Source of the DNA: CAZZBK01 sp964652155
GTDB taxonomy: Bacteria; Planctomycetota; Planctomycetia; Pirellulales; PNKZ01
NCBI GenBank assembly: GCA_964652155.1
Contig: CAZZBK010000010.1
Span: 1-64,000 of the forward strand
Length of the DNA: 64,000 nucleotides
Direction: 5' to 3'
Shown here: positions 52,991 through 61,709 of the stretch, piece by piece
Numbering within the stretch: the first letter of the stretch is position 1
How the letters are laid out: every line of letters begins with the position of its first letter
The notes under the pieces: generated by a model
Databases searched by the model: none
The model's input: only the letters and a program-made list of their open reading frames with translations
Told to the model about the DNA's origin: nothing
Position numbers and translations under genes: made by a program

Positions 52991-55900
52991 ATGCGCTATC
53001 TCCGCACGCTGATCGCACTCACATTCTTCGCACAGCTCGCTCCCGTCACGGCCCAAGAACTACCCGGCCCACGCACTCCCACCGATGCATTGACGTCGTT
53101 CACGCTCAAAGACGGTTTCGAGATCGAGTTGATCGCGGCCGAGCCGCTCGTGATCGACCCCATCGCGATCGCCTGGGGAGCCGACGGACGCTTGTGGGTC
53201 GTCGAGATGGGAGACTACCCGCTCGGCGTCGATGGCAAGGGCGCGTCGGGCGGACGAGTCAAGGTCCTCGCCGACACCGACGACGACGGCCGTTACGACA
53301 CCGCCACGCTCTTTCTCGACGGACTTCACTACCCGACCGGCGTCCTGCCCTGGGGCAAAGGGGCTCTCGTCTCGGGTGCGCCCGACATCGTCTATGCCGA
53401 AGACCGCGACGGTGACGGCCGCGCCGAGTTTCGCGAAACCTGGTTCACCGGCTTCGCCGAGGGCAACCAGCAGCATCGGGTCAACGGACTCCGCTGGGGA
53501 CTCGACAACTGGATCCACTGCGCCAACGGCGACAGTGGCGGCACGGTCACCTGTGTCAAAACGGGCCAGAAACTTGCGCTCGGACGGCGTGACTTTCGTT
53601 TTCATCCGTTCACCCACGCGATCGAGCCCGCCACGGGACAAACCCAATACGGCCTCGACACCGACGACTGGGGACACTGGTTCGGCTCCAGCAATAGCCG
53701 ACCCCTCATGCAGTACATCCTCGACGACGAGCAACTACGTCGCAACCCGCACGGAACAATTCCGAATCTGGTTCGCGAAGTCCCCGAGGTCCCTGGAGCC
53801 GCGCCGGTCTACCCGCTCAGCCGCACGCTGGCACGCTTCAACGACCTGAGTCGCGCCAATCGCTTCACAAGCGCCTGTGGGCTGACGATCTTTCGTGGCG
53901 AGGGGCTCGGCCTCGATCAGGTGGGCAATGCCTTCATCTGCGAGCCAGTCCACAATTTGGTGCACCGCGAGGTCATGGAGCGCCGCGGACTCTTGTTCAC
54001 CAGCCGCCGCGCCTCGGACGAGCTACAGTCCGAGTTCCTCGCCTCGACCGACCATTGGTTTCGCCCCGTGATGTGTCGCACGGGCCCCGACAGTGCACTG
54101 TGGGTTGTCGACATGTATCGCCTCGTGATCGAACACCCCGAGTGGATCCCGAAAGATTGGCAGGCGCGGCTCGACCTGCGGGCCGGTCACGATCGCGGCC
54201 GCATCTACCGGGTCTACCACCAGCAGCATCCGCCGCATGCGATCGCGCGTCTCGATCTGAAAAACGACGCCGCGTTGGTCGACGAGTTGGAAGCCTCGAA
54301 CAGCACGACGCGCGATATGGCCCGGCAGTTGCTCATCGAGCGGCGGGCCAAACAGGCGGTTCCACAATTGCGCGCCATGGCATGGCGATCGTCCTGGGCC
54401 GAGAGCCGCGTGCAAGCCTTGTCGGCGCTCATCGCCCTGCAAGATGACTTGCACGCGACGGTCACCATCGCCCTGCGCGATCCGCACCCATTCGTGCGTA
54501 AATGGGGTGTGCGGCTCTTCGAGTCGCAGGTGGCCCGTGACGAAGCGAGATTTAAGGAATCTCGCGACTTGGTGGAGCGGATGCTCAAAGACCCGGACAT
54601 TACGGTGCGTGCGCAGGCCTTCGCCTCGTTCCAACAAGACACACTCGCCGGCGTAAGCGAATCCGATCTGCAAGACCCATTTCTGTCCGCCGTGGTGGCC
54701 CAGTCACTCTCGCCGAGTGCCGCTCCGCGACTGGTGAGAGAATTACTCGCCCATCCGCGACGCGAATCGTTCATTCGTTCATCGCTGTTTCAATCACTCA
54801 TTGCGGCGCTCATTGACCAGCGCGATCACGAAACTTTGACGCAATTGCTCCAGGAGTTGTCCGAGCCTTCGCAGACTGGGGCACCTTCTCAGCTGCGGGC
54901 CGTTTTGAATGCACTGGCGGGGACCAAACTCACGTTGCCTCAATTGCGGCGCGTGGCCCAAGAACCCCACATGCAACGCCTCGCGACACTCGACCAGCGG
55001 TTGCGCGTCGCCCGTCAGACGGCGGTCGATGCACAGCGCACGCTCGACGAACGCCGCGACGCCGTGGCGCTGATCGGGCTGGGTGGCCTCGCCGAAGCAG
55101 GCGATTACCATACGCTGTTCGAGCTGCTCAAGCCCCAGTCGCCGCCAGCGCTCAAGTCGGCCGCCATTGAGTCGCTCGGGCTATTGCGCGACGGGCTCGA
55201 CGTGCAGCGGTTGTTTGCGGCTTGGCCCAGCCTCACGCCCGGCGTCCGCGGCGAGGTGATCGACCTGTTATTGTCGAATGCGACCTTGATCGAGGCGATG
55301 TTCAAAGCCCTGGATGCGAACACGATTCAACGCGGCGATTTCGACGCGGCCCGCCGCACGCGACTGATCGAGAGCAAGGACCCCCAGATTCGCGAGCGCG
55401 CGGTGCAACTATTCGCTATCACGAACACGCCGCGCCGCGAGGTCGTCGAGCAGTTTCAGGATGTGCTGCGACTCAAAGGCAACCCCGTCGCGGGCGCTGG
55501 GGTGTTCGGTAAACGCTGCTCGCAGTGTCATCGCCTGGGCGAGGTTGGTCATCCGTTGGGACCCGACCTCTCAGCGCTCAGCGACCGCAGTTCCGGCACG
55601 CTGCTCGCCGCGTTGCTGGACCCCAATCGGGCCGTCGAGGCGAAATTCTACAACTACCTGGTCACGACCACCGCGGGACTCACGCTCAACGGCCTGCTCG
55701 AAGCAGAGTCGGCCAGCCATATCACGCTGCTCTCCGGCGAGATGAAACGAGTCGCCCTGCCGCGCGTCGATCTCGACGAGTTCGTCAGCACGAATAAGTC
55801 ACTCATGCCCGAGGGGCTCGAAAAGGATCTCACGCGACAAGAGCTTAGCGATGTCATCGCGTACGTGACTGCGATTCGATCGCCGCCTAAAAAGTTCGCG

Positions 55901-56326
55901 GGCAACCAACCTCAACTCGTGAGACCCGAGACGCTGCGCGGCGAGTTCTACTTGCTCGCCCAGCAGGCCGAGATTTATGGGCCGTCGTTGGTCTACGAGT
56001 CTAAGTACGCGAATCTCGGCTATTGGCAGAGCAACGCCGATCACGCGGCCTGGACCGTGGCCATCGAGCGCGGCGCGACTTACGAGGTGTCGCTCGAATT
56101 TGCCTGCGCGCGCGAAGCAGCCGGCAATCGGGTCGAGCTGCTCGTGGACAAGCAACGGTTGTCAGCCGAGGTGCCGTCGACCGGCAACTGGGACACGTAT
56201 CAGTCTCTTCCGCTGGGGCGGCTCACGCTCGCGCCCGGTGAACTGCGCGTGGTCGTACGCCCCGAGCGGACACCGCGCGGCCCGTTGCTCGACCTGAAAA
56301 GCGTCAGAGTGCGGCCGGTCAAGTAG
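52991..56326 (+). CDS. Large exported monoheme cytochrome with propeller, HEAT-like and C-terminal sandwich domains
   Basis: A 1111-residue PVC-type cytochrome. A signal peptide (residues 1-21) precedes the propeller domain (GADGRLWVVEMGDYP, WGLDNWIHCANGDSGG, WFRPVMCRTGPDSALWVVDM, about 45-400), HEAT-like helices (about 420-800), a cytochrome domain with one CxxCH, CSQCH in FGKRCSQCHRLGEVG near residue 840, and a final beta-sandwich domain (YESKYANLGYWQSNADHAAW onward) resembling a carbohydrate-binding module. The last domain sets it apart from the 20231 homologue. It begins a plus-strand run with the pentaheme gene 99 bases downstream. Its substrate is unknown. Confidence 0.9.
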   Translation: MRYLRTLIALTFFAQLAPVTAQELPGPRTPTDALTSFTLKDGFEIELIAAEPLVIDPIAIAWGADGRLWVVEMGDYPLGVDGKGASGGRVKVLADTDDDGRYDTATLFLDGLHYPTGVLPWGKGALVSGAPDIVYAEDRDGDGRAEFRETWFTGFAEGNQQHRVNGLRWGLDNWIHCANGDSGGTVTCVKTGQKLALGRRDFRFHPFTHAIEPATGQTQYGLDTDDWGHWFGSSNSRPLMQYILDDEQLRRNPHGTIPNLVREVPEVPGAAPVYPLSRTLARFNDLSRANRFTSACGLTIFRGEGLGLDQVGNAFICEPVHNLVHREVMERRGLLFTSRRASDELQSEFLASTDHWFRPVMCRTGPDSALWVVDMYRLVIEHPEWIPKDWQARLDLRAGHDRGRIYRVYHQQHPPHAIARLDLKNDAALVDELEASNSTTRDMARQLLIERRAKQAVPQLRAMAWRSSWAESRVQALSALIALQDDLHATVTIALRDPHPFVRKWGVRLFESQVARDEARFKESRDLVERMLKDPDITVRAQAFASFQQDTLAGVSESDLQDPFLSAVVAQSLSPSAAPRLVRELLAHPRRESFIRSSLFQSLIAALIDQRDHETLTQLLQELSEPSQTGAPSQLRAVLNALAGTKLTLPQLRRVAQEPHMQRLATLDQRLRVARQTAVDAQRTLDERRDAVALIGLGGLAEAGDYHTLFELLKPQSPPALKSAAIESLGLLRDGLDVQRLFAAWPSLTPGVRGEVIDLLLSNATLIEAMFKALDANTIQRGDFDAARRTRLIESKDPQIRERAVQLFAITNTPRREVVEQFQDVLRLKGNPVAGAGVFGKRCSQCHRLGEVGHPLGPDLSALSDRSSGTLLAALLDPNRAVEAKFYNYLVTTTAGLTLNGLLEAESASHITLLSGEMKRVALPRVDLDEFVSTNKSLMPEGLEKDLTRQELSDVIAYVTAIRSPPKKFAGNQPQLVRPETLRGEFYLLAQQAEIYGPSLVYESKYANLGYWQSNADHAAWTVAIERGATYEVSLEFACAREAAGNRVELLVDKQRLSAEVPSTGNWDTYQSLPLGRLTLAPGELRVVVRPERTPRGPLLDLKSVRVRPVK

Positions 56327-56373
56327 CTGCGACGAGAGCGCGTTTCTGTTACGATGGATGGGTGTTGCCCAAT

Positions 56374-56396
56374 GCCTTCTCCCTTCCGGAGAAGGC
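56374..56396. repeat. Small hairpin between two cytochrome genes
   Basis: GCCTTCTCC cttcc GGAGAAGGC forms a 9-bp stem with a 5-base loop in the 99-base gap before the pentaheme gene. Its core matches the right arm of the element in oleC (41812-41859), so it may be a solitary remnant of that family. Confidence 0.6.
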
Positions 56397-56425
56397 TTAC
56401 CTCAACATCTCACTTCACATCGCTC

Positions 56426-59400
56426 ATGCCTCGCTGGTTGACACTCGCTCTGGCTCTGATCACGTTCGATCCCATGCTTGCCCTGTCGCAAGATGATGAC
56501 GACGAACCGCAATACCTTCCCGGGCTGATCGCCACCTACACCGACGCCGCGGGGCACCGCGCGGCACGCATCGACCGCGAGGTGCAACTACGGTCCGGCT
56601 CGTCGCGCCCGGATCACCGTCTGGCCGACGGCTCGTCATTCGCGGCGCAGTGGCGTGGCCGACTGTTCACGATTGTCACCGGCAAGTACCAACTCCACGT
56701 CCATTCGGCGGGCAAGGTACGAATCTCGCTCGCCGGACGCGAGGTGCTCGCGGCCCACTCGAATATTGCCGCCTGTCACGCGGCCGAACCGATCGAGGTG
56801 GGCTACGGCTACCAGCCCCTGGTGATCGATTACGAACCCGGCAAGCTCGCTGAACTGCGACTGTTCTGGAGCGGGCCGCAATTCGCCCTCGAACCGGTTC
56901 CTGATCGGCATCTGTTTCACGACCCCGGGCAGACACCGGATACCGCGTTCGATACAGGGCGATCGCTGGCCGTGTCGCATCGCTGCGGCGCGTGTCACTC
57001 GGGGGTTGAGATCGCCAAGCCATTGGCTGCGCCGTCACTCACGCATTTACAAGGCAACCTGCACACATCCTGGTTGCTCGACACACTCATGGCGGCCGGA
57101 GACGATGCCGCGCCGGAGGTTGCGAACCGCGTGCGGCGCATGCCCTATTACGGCTTGTCTCGCGCCGATGCCGAAGCGATCACCGCGACGCTGCTCGCCG
57201 CGAGTCAACCACCGTCCGAGCGCGTCGACGTGCGAAAGATGCTCGCCGCGCAGAAGCCGGTCCCCGTTGCTGGCTCCAAAGGCAAAACGACTAAGCCGCG
57301 AGTGACCCCAAGTCGCGAACAAGGTGAGTTGCTCGTGCATTCGCTCGGCTGTCTCGGGTGTCATCGGCACGGCGACGAGGGGGCGAAAGGTTTGTTTGCC
57401 GCCGGAGATTTAGCCCGGGTGGGACGCAAACGGCCGAGCGAGACGCTCTTCCGCTGGCTCGACGATCCCGCAACGATCAACGCTCAGCACCGCATGCCCG
57501 TGTTCGCACTCAGCGACCTGGAGCGAGCCGATCTGGTCGAGTATTTATCTCCGGCCGAGCCCATCAAAGCCGTTTCGCTCGACGCACCGATGCTTGAGCG
57601 TGGCAAGCAATTACTTGCCGAGCATCGTTGCGGCGCGTGTCATGAACTGCCAGAGAAATTAAAACGCCCGCTGCTCACCACCTCACTGACCAAAACGAGC
57701 CGCTTTGACGCCGGCTGTTTGCAACACGCGAGCCCCGCTGATCGTCGGCCCGGTTGGCGATTTTCCACGGATGCGATCCACTCGTTGCGGACGTTCGTGT
57801 CGTCGGTACAGGACACCAAGTCACCGTCGGTCGACGGCGCGCGGGTGCTCCGCGAGCGGAACTGCGTCGGTTGTCATGTGCGCGGCGCTGAGCCGGGCAT
57901 GGCACCGATCCTGACGGGCGTCACCGCGCGATTGCCAGCCTTGTCGCCGCGGCTACCGGCCTTGCAGCCCCCTGCGCTCACCGGCGTGGGAGACAAGTTG
58001 CACGACGCCGCGCTCGCGGCGGCGATCGAGCTGAAGCATCCACCGCGCCGACCGTGGCTCGATATTCGCATGCCGCGTTTTAAGCTTCGGCCAGAAGAGA
58101 CCGCCGCGCTCGTCCAACATCTGATCGATCACGATCGGATACCCGATCGCCCGACGAGCGCCAAGCCCGCCGTGGATGAAGCCGCGCTGCGATTAGCAGC
58201 CCCACGGTTGGTCACGTCCGACGGTTTTGGTTGCACGAGTTGCCACAAGATCGGCACGAGCGAGCCGGTCAAAGTGGCCCTGAATGCCCAAGGGACCGAT
58301 TTGACGATGCTGGGGGAGCGCATCCGTCCGAGTTGGTTCGAGCGCTGGACACGCAACCCGGCGCGGATCGTGCCCCGCATGGAAATGCCCGCCATCCAAC
58401 AGCCCGTTCGAGGCACGTTGCACGACAACCTCGACGTGCAGTTGAGCGCCCTGTGGACGACCCTCAACACGCCGGGCTTTAACCCGCCGCAGCCCAATGC
58501 GGTGCGCGTGGTCCGCTCGCGCAATGGGCCCAACGAGACCGAGCCGGCCCATGTGCTGACTGACGTCATCGAATCGGGCAAGACCGTTTACTTGCGGCCG
58601 TTTGTGGTCGGGCTGACGAACCGGCACAACGTGTTGTTCGACCTGGAGCGTGGGACACTGGCTGCTTGGTGGATTGGCGACACCGCGCGCCAACGGACCC
58701 GCGGCAAGGCCTGGTACTGGGAGATGGGGGGCGAGCCGCTGATAAAATCGGTCGACAGACTCCTGTCGTTTTCGCTCCGCGACGCGAATGGGAATGAATG
58801 GCGACCCGCGCCATTCGGTCAATTCGCCGCCACGCTCGACGAATGGTATCACGACGCGCGGCATCTTGTCGTGCGTTATCGGTTGCATGTGCAATACGAA
58901 CAAAGGTGGCGTGTCTTGAACGTAACGCAGCGAATCACTCCCTGGAACGGATCAGACAAGCTGACGGGAGTCGAAATCACGTCGTCGGTTGAAGGGGTCC
59001 AAGACCACGAACAGATTATGGCCATGAGCCATCAGGGGCCCTTGACGCCCGAACCGGATCAAGGACTGCGGCGGCGATTTGTGCTGACGCTGTCCACATC
59101 ATTGCCGGTCGATCAATTCTTTCTCCATTCGGTGGCTGTGCCAAAGCCAAAGAGCGTGAAACTCAACATTGTGCCAGGCTTTGAGGCGATTCAGCTTCCG
59201 CTACCGAGCGACGAAATGCCGACGGCTCTGACATGGCGACACGATCGGACACTCGCAATCGCCTCGCTCAAAGGGCGCGTTTGCCTCGTGCATGATCGCG
59301 ATCGAGACGGCCTGGCCGACGAATATGAGGTGGTCAGTGATGACCTGCCTGCGCCGTATGGTATCGCGACCAGCGAGAACGATGAACTTGACGTCATCAC

Positions 59401-60565
59401 CAAGTATGGTCTCGTGCGGGTCTCTCAACTCGATCGGCCCACGGTGCGGGGCACGAGCACCGTCATTGCCGATGGCTGGGGCTACACGGCCGACTATCAC
59501 GATTGGGCCGTCGGGCTGCCGCGAGATAAACAGGGGCGGTACTACGTGGGGCTGCCGTGTCAGCAAGACAACCGCAGCGAAGCAGCTGCCAAGTTGCGTG
59601 GCACGATCTTGCGGCTTGTCCCCCAGAAGCCGACGCGCGACGAACCCCGGCTCTTTCGGCTCGAAACGTTCGCCGCCGGACAGCGGTTCCCGATGGGCTT
59701 GGCGCTCAACGGGCTGGGACAGTTGTTCGCGACCGACAATCAAGGGAACTACAACCCTTTCAACGAACTCAATCACATCCTTCCCGGCGAGCGGTACGGG
59801 TTCATCAACAAGCGCGAAGTCAAGCCGGGCTTCGCGCCAGCGTTTCAAAGTGCGGCCATCGAGTTGCCGCACCCTTGGACCCGCAGCGTGAATGGCCTGT
59901 GCTTCTTGCATACGCCTTGGGAGTTGAACAAGAAGTTGAGACGCAACGTGTTTGGACCGTTCGAGGGGCATCTGGTCGGCTGCGAGTACAATAACTTGAC
60001 CCTGATTCGCATGAGCTTGGAGCAGATCGGCAACACGTATCAGGGGGCCGCCTATCCGCTGGGACGCGCTCCCGAGGTGGATGAGCCGACGTTCGAGGGA
60101 CCGGTCTGCTGCGCGGTCTCGCCCGACGGAGATTTGTATGTCGGCAACATGCGTGACAGCGGCTGGGGAGGGGGCCAGAACACCGGCTCGATCGTGCGTT
60201 TGCGACCCACGGGCGATTGGCCGCTGGGGATTGCCGAGATGCGCGCGAAACACGACGGCTTCGAGCTCACGTTCACTGGCGCGATCGATCGCGCAAAGGC
60301 TAGCGACCCGAAACGCTATCACATTCGTTCGTACCGGCGCATTAGCACGCCAGCCTATGGGGGCAACGACGTCGACGAGCGGGGCGAGCGTGTGACGCAG
60401 GCCGAGGTCGACGCGACGGGGCACGTTGTTCGCCTCAAGCTCGGCACCCTGCGGGAGGGATTTGTTTACGAATTGCGACTCGACGCGCTGGGAAAGGACG
60501 ATAAGCTGCTGTTCCCCGCCGAGGCACATTACACGTTGCGGAAAGCTCCGCCGGCACGAGACTGA
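56426..60565 (+). CDS. Giant exported pentaheme cytochrome with PA14-like and propeller domains
   Basis: A 1379-residue protein. Signal peptide (LTLALALITFDPMLALS), then a PA14-like domain (YLPGLIATYTDAAGHRAARI to about residue 165), then five heme-binding CxxCH sites in a long cytochrome region (CGACH, CLGCH, CGACH, CVGCH, CTSCH). After that come a beta-rich region and a propeller of the sugar/aldehyde-dehydrogenase type (DRDRDGLADEYEVVSDDLPA, FPMGLALNGLGQLFATDNQG). The last part (about 1300-1379) is a beta-sandwich-like tail. It may collect electrons from an oxidised sugar and move them along several hemes. ATG 56426 starts the signal; upstream in-frame residues do not fit. No close described homologue came to mind. 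Confidence 0.88.
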   Translation: MPRWLTLALALITFDPMLALSQDDDDEPQYLPGLIATYTDAAGHRAARIDREVQLRSGSSRPDHRLADGSSFAAQWRGRLFTIVTGKYQLHVHSAGKVRISLAGREVLAAHSNIAACHAAEPIEVGYGYQPLVIDYEPGKLAELRLFWSGPQFALEPVPDRHLFHDPGQTPDTAFDTGRSLAVSHRCGACHSGVEIAKPLAAPSLTHLQGNLHTSWLLDTLMAAGDDAAPEVANRVRRMPYYGLSRADAEAITATLLAASQPPSERVDVRKMLAAQKPVPVAGSKGKTTKPRVTPSREQGELLVHSLGCLGCHRHGDEGAKGLFAAGDLARVGRKRPSETLFRWLDDPATINAQHRMPVFALSDLERADLVEYLSPAEPIKAVSLDAPMLERGKQLLAEHRCGACHELPEKLKRPLLTTSLTKTSRFDAGCLQHASPADRRPGWRFSTDAIHSLRTFVSSVQDTKSPSVDGARVLRERNCVGCHVRGAEPGMAPILTGVTARLPALSPRLPALQPPALTGVGDKLHDAALAAAIELKHPPRRPWLDIRMPRFKLRPEETAALVQHLIDHDRIPDRPTSAKPAVDEAALRLAAPRLVTSDGFGCTSCHKIGTSEPVKVALNAQGTDLTMLGERIRPSWFERWTRNPARIVPRMEMPAIQQPVRGTLHDNLDVQLSALWTTLNTPGFNPPQPNAVRVVRSRNGPNETEPAHVLTDVIESGKTVYLRPFVVGLTNRHNVLFDLERGTLAAWWIGDTARQRTRGKAWYWEMGGEPLIKSVDRLLSFSLRDANGNEWRPAPFGQFAATLDEWYHDARHLVVRYRLHVQYEQRWRVLNVTQRITPWNGSDKLTGVEITSSVEGVQDHEQIMAMSHQGPLTPEPDQGLRRRFVLTLSTSLPVDQFFLHSVAVPKPKSVKLNIVPGFEAIQLPLPSDEMPTALTWRHDRTLAIASLKGRVCLVHDRDRDGLADEYEVVSDDLPAPYGIATSENDELDVITKYGLVRVSQLDRPTVRGTSTVIADGWGYTADYHDWAVGLPRDKQGRYYVGLPCQQDNRSEAAAKLRGTILRLVPQKPTRDEPRLFRLETFAAGQRFPMGLALNGLGQLFATDNQGNYNPFNELNHILPGERYGFINKREVKPGFAPAFQSAAIELPHPWTRSVNGLCFLHTPWELNKKLRRNVFGPFEGHLVGCEYNNLTLIRMSLEQIGNTYQGAAYPLGRAPEVDEPTFEGPVCCAVSPDGDLYVGNMRDSGWGGGQNTGSIVRLRPTGDWPLGIAEMRAKHDGFELTFTGAIDRAKASDPKRYHIRSYRRISTPAYGGNDVDERGERVTQAEVDATGHVVRLKLGTLREGFVYELRLDALGKDDKLLFPAEAHYTLRKAPPARD

Positions 60566-60577
60566 CGGAATTTCAGC

Positions 60578-61630
60578 ATGCAAAGTCCATTTCTGATGAC
60601 GACCTGTCAGGTCGGCGCCGAGCAGGCATTGAAAAATGAACTCGCGCAGGAATTGCCCGCCGCCCATCTGGCCTTTTCGCGGCCGGGTTTCGTGACGTTC
60701 AAGCTCCCCTCGGGCGTGGCCTGGCCCGAGCACTTTACCTGGGACTCGATTTTTGCCCGGTGGTACGGCTGGTCGCTGGGCAAGGTCAAGGGGGCGGGGG
60801 TCGAGGCACTGGCTGACGCCGTGGCCGCGCTCATCACGCCCCCCCTGTCATTCGAGCAATTGCACGTGTTTCCGCGCGATCGTTACGAGCCGGGAGATCA
60901 CCGTTTCGAGCCGGGGCTCACTAGCGAAAGCGCCACGGCCGCCGCGGTCTTGCGAGCGCGGCTCGGCAGCGTGCTCGGCGGCGATCATATCGCTCCGCCC
61001 GCTCGACTGGGGCAGAGTGTTCTCGATGTGGTCATGGTCGAAGACGATGAGTGGTGGCTGGGGACGCATCGAGCCAGCCGACATAGCTCCCCGTGGGCCG
61101 GCGGATTGCGGGTGCTCACGTTGCCGCCGCATGCCGTGTCGCGCGCGTACCTCAAGGCGGTCGAGGGACTCGAGTGGTCGCGGCTACCGATCGCCGCCGG
61201 ACAAACGGCTGCCGAGATCGGGTGTGCTCCGGGGGGCGCCAGCCAAGTGCTGCTGGAGCGCGGCTTGAAAGTGATTGGCATCGACCCGGCCCTGATCGAG
61301 CCTGTCGTCGCCGAGCATCCGAACTTCGTGCATCTCCGCAAGCGGGGGCATGAAGTGCGGCGGCAGGAATTTCGCGGCGTGCATTGGTTGCTGGCCGACT
61401 TGAATGTCGCGCCGAACTATACGCTCGATACGCTCGAAGGGATCGTCACCCACCCAAGTGTTCATATTCGCGGCATGCTGCTGACGCTCAAAATGCTGCA
61501 ATGGTCATTGGCGGACGAGATCCCCGCGTATCTGGAGCGAATTCGCTCCTGGGGATTCGCCTCCGTTCGGGCCAAGCAATTGCAGACGAACCGCTCCGAG
61601 GTGTGCGTGACCGCCGAGCGTGCGGGGTAG
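60578..61630 (+). CDS. RlmM-like FtsJ-family rRNA 2'-O-methyltransferase
   Basis: A 350-residue protein with an N-terminal THUMP-like part (TTCQVGAEQALKNELAQEL onward) and a C-terminal FtsJ-type Rossmann methyltransferase. The S-adenosylmethionine loop is AEIGCAPGGASQVLLERG, followed by GIDPALIEP and LLADLNVAP; LTLKML is the region with a catalytic Lys. This is the architecture of RlmM, which methylates the 2'-O of C2498 in E. coli 23S rRNA; the target here is inferred. The start is 12 bases after the pentaheme gene, suggesting co-transcription without a shared role. Confidence 0.82.
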   Translation: MQSPFLMTTCQVGAEQALKNELAQELPAAHLAFSRPGFVTFKLPSGVAWPEHFTWDSIFARWYGWSLGKVKGAGVEALADAVAALITPPLSFEQLHVFPRDRYEPGDHRFEPGLTSESATAAAVLRARLGSVLGGDHIAPPARLGQSVLDVVMVEDDEWWLGTHRASRHSSPWAGGLRVLTLPPHAVSRAYLKAVEGLEWSRLPIAAGQTAAEIGCAPGGASQVLLERGLKVIGIDPALIEPVVAEHPNFVHLRKRGHEVRRQEFRGVHWLLADLNVAPNYTLDTLEGIVTHPSVHIRGMLLTLKMLQWSLADEIPAYLERIRSWGFASVRAKQLQTNRSEVCVTAERAG

Positions 61631-61709
61631 TTGCAGGCGGATTTGCGAAGCGCCTCGCACGGCGGTAGCGTTGTTCACGGTATCGAGCATTGTCGCCAGG
61701 GATTCGATC

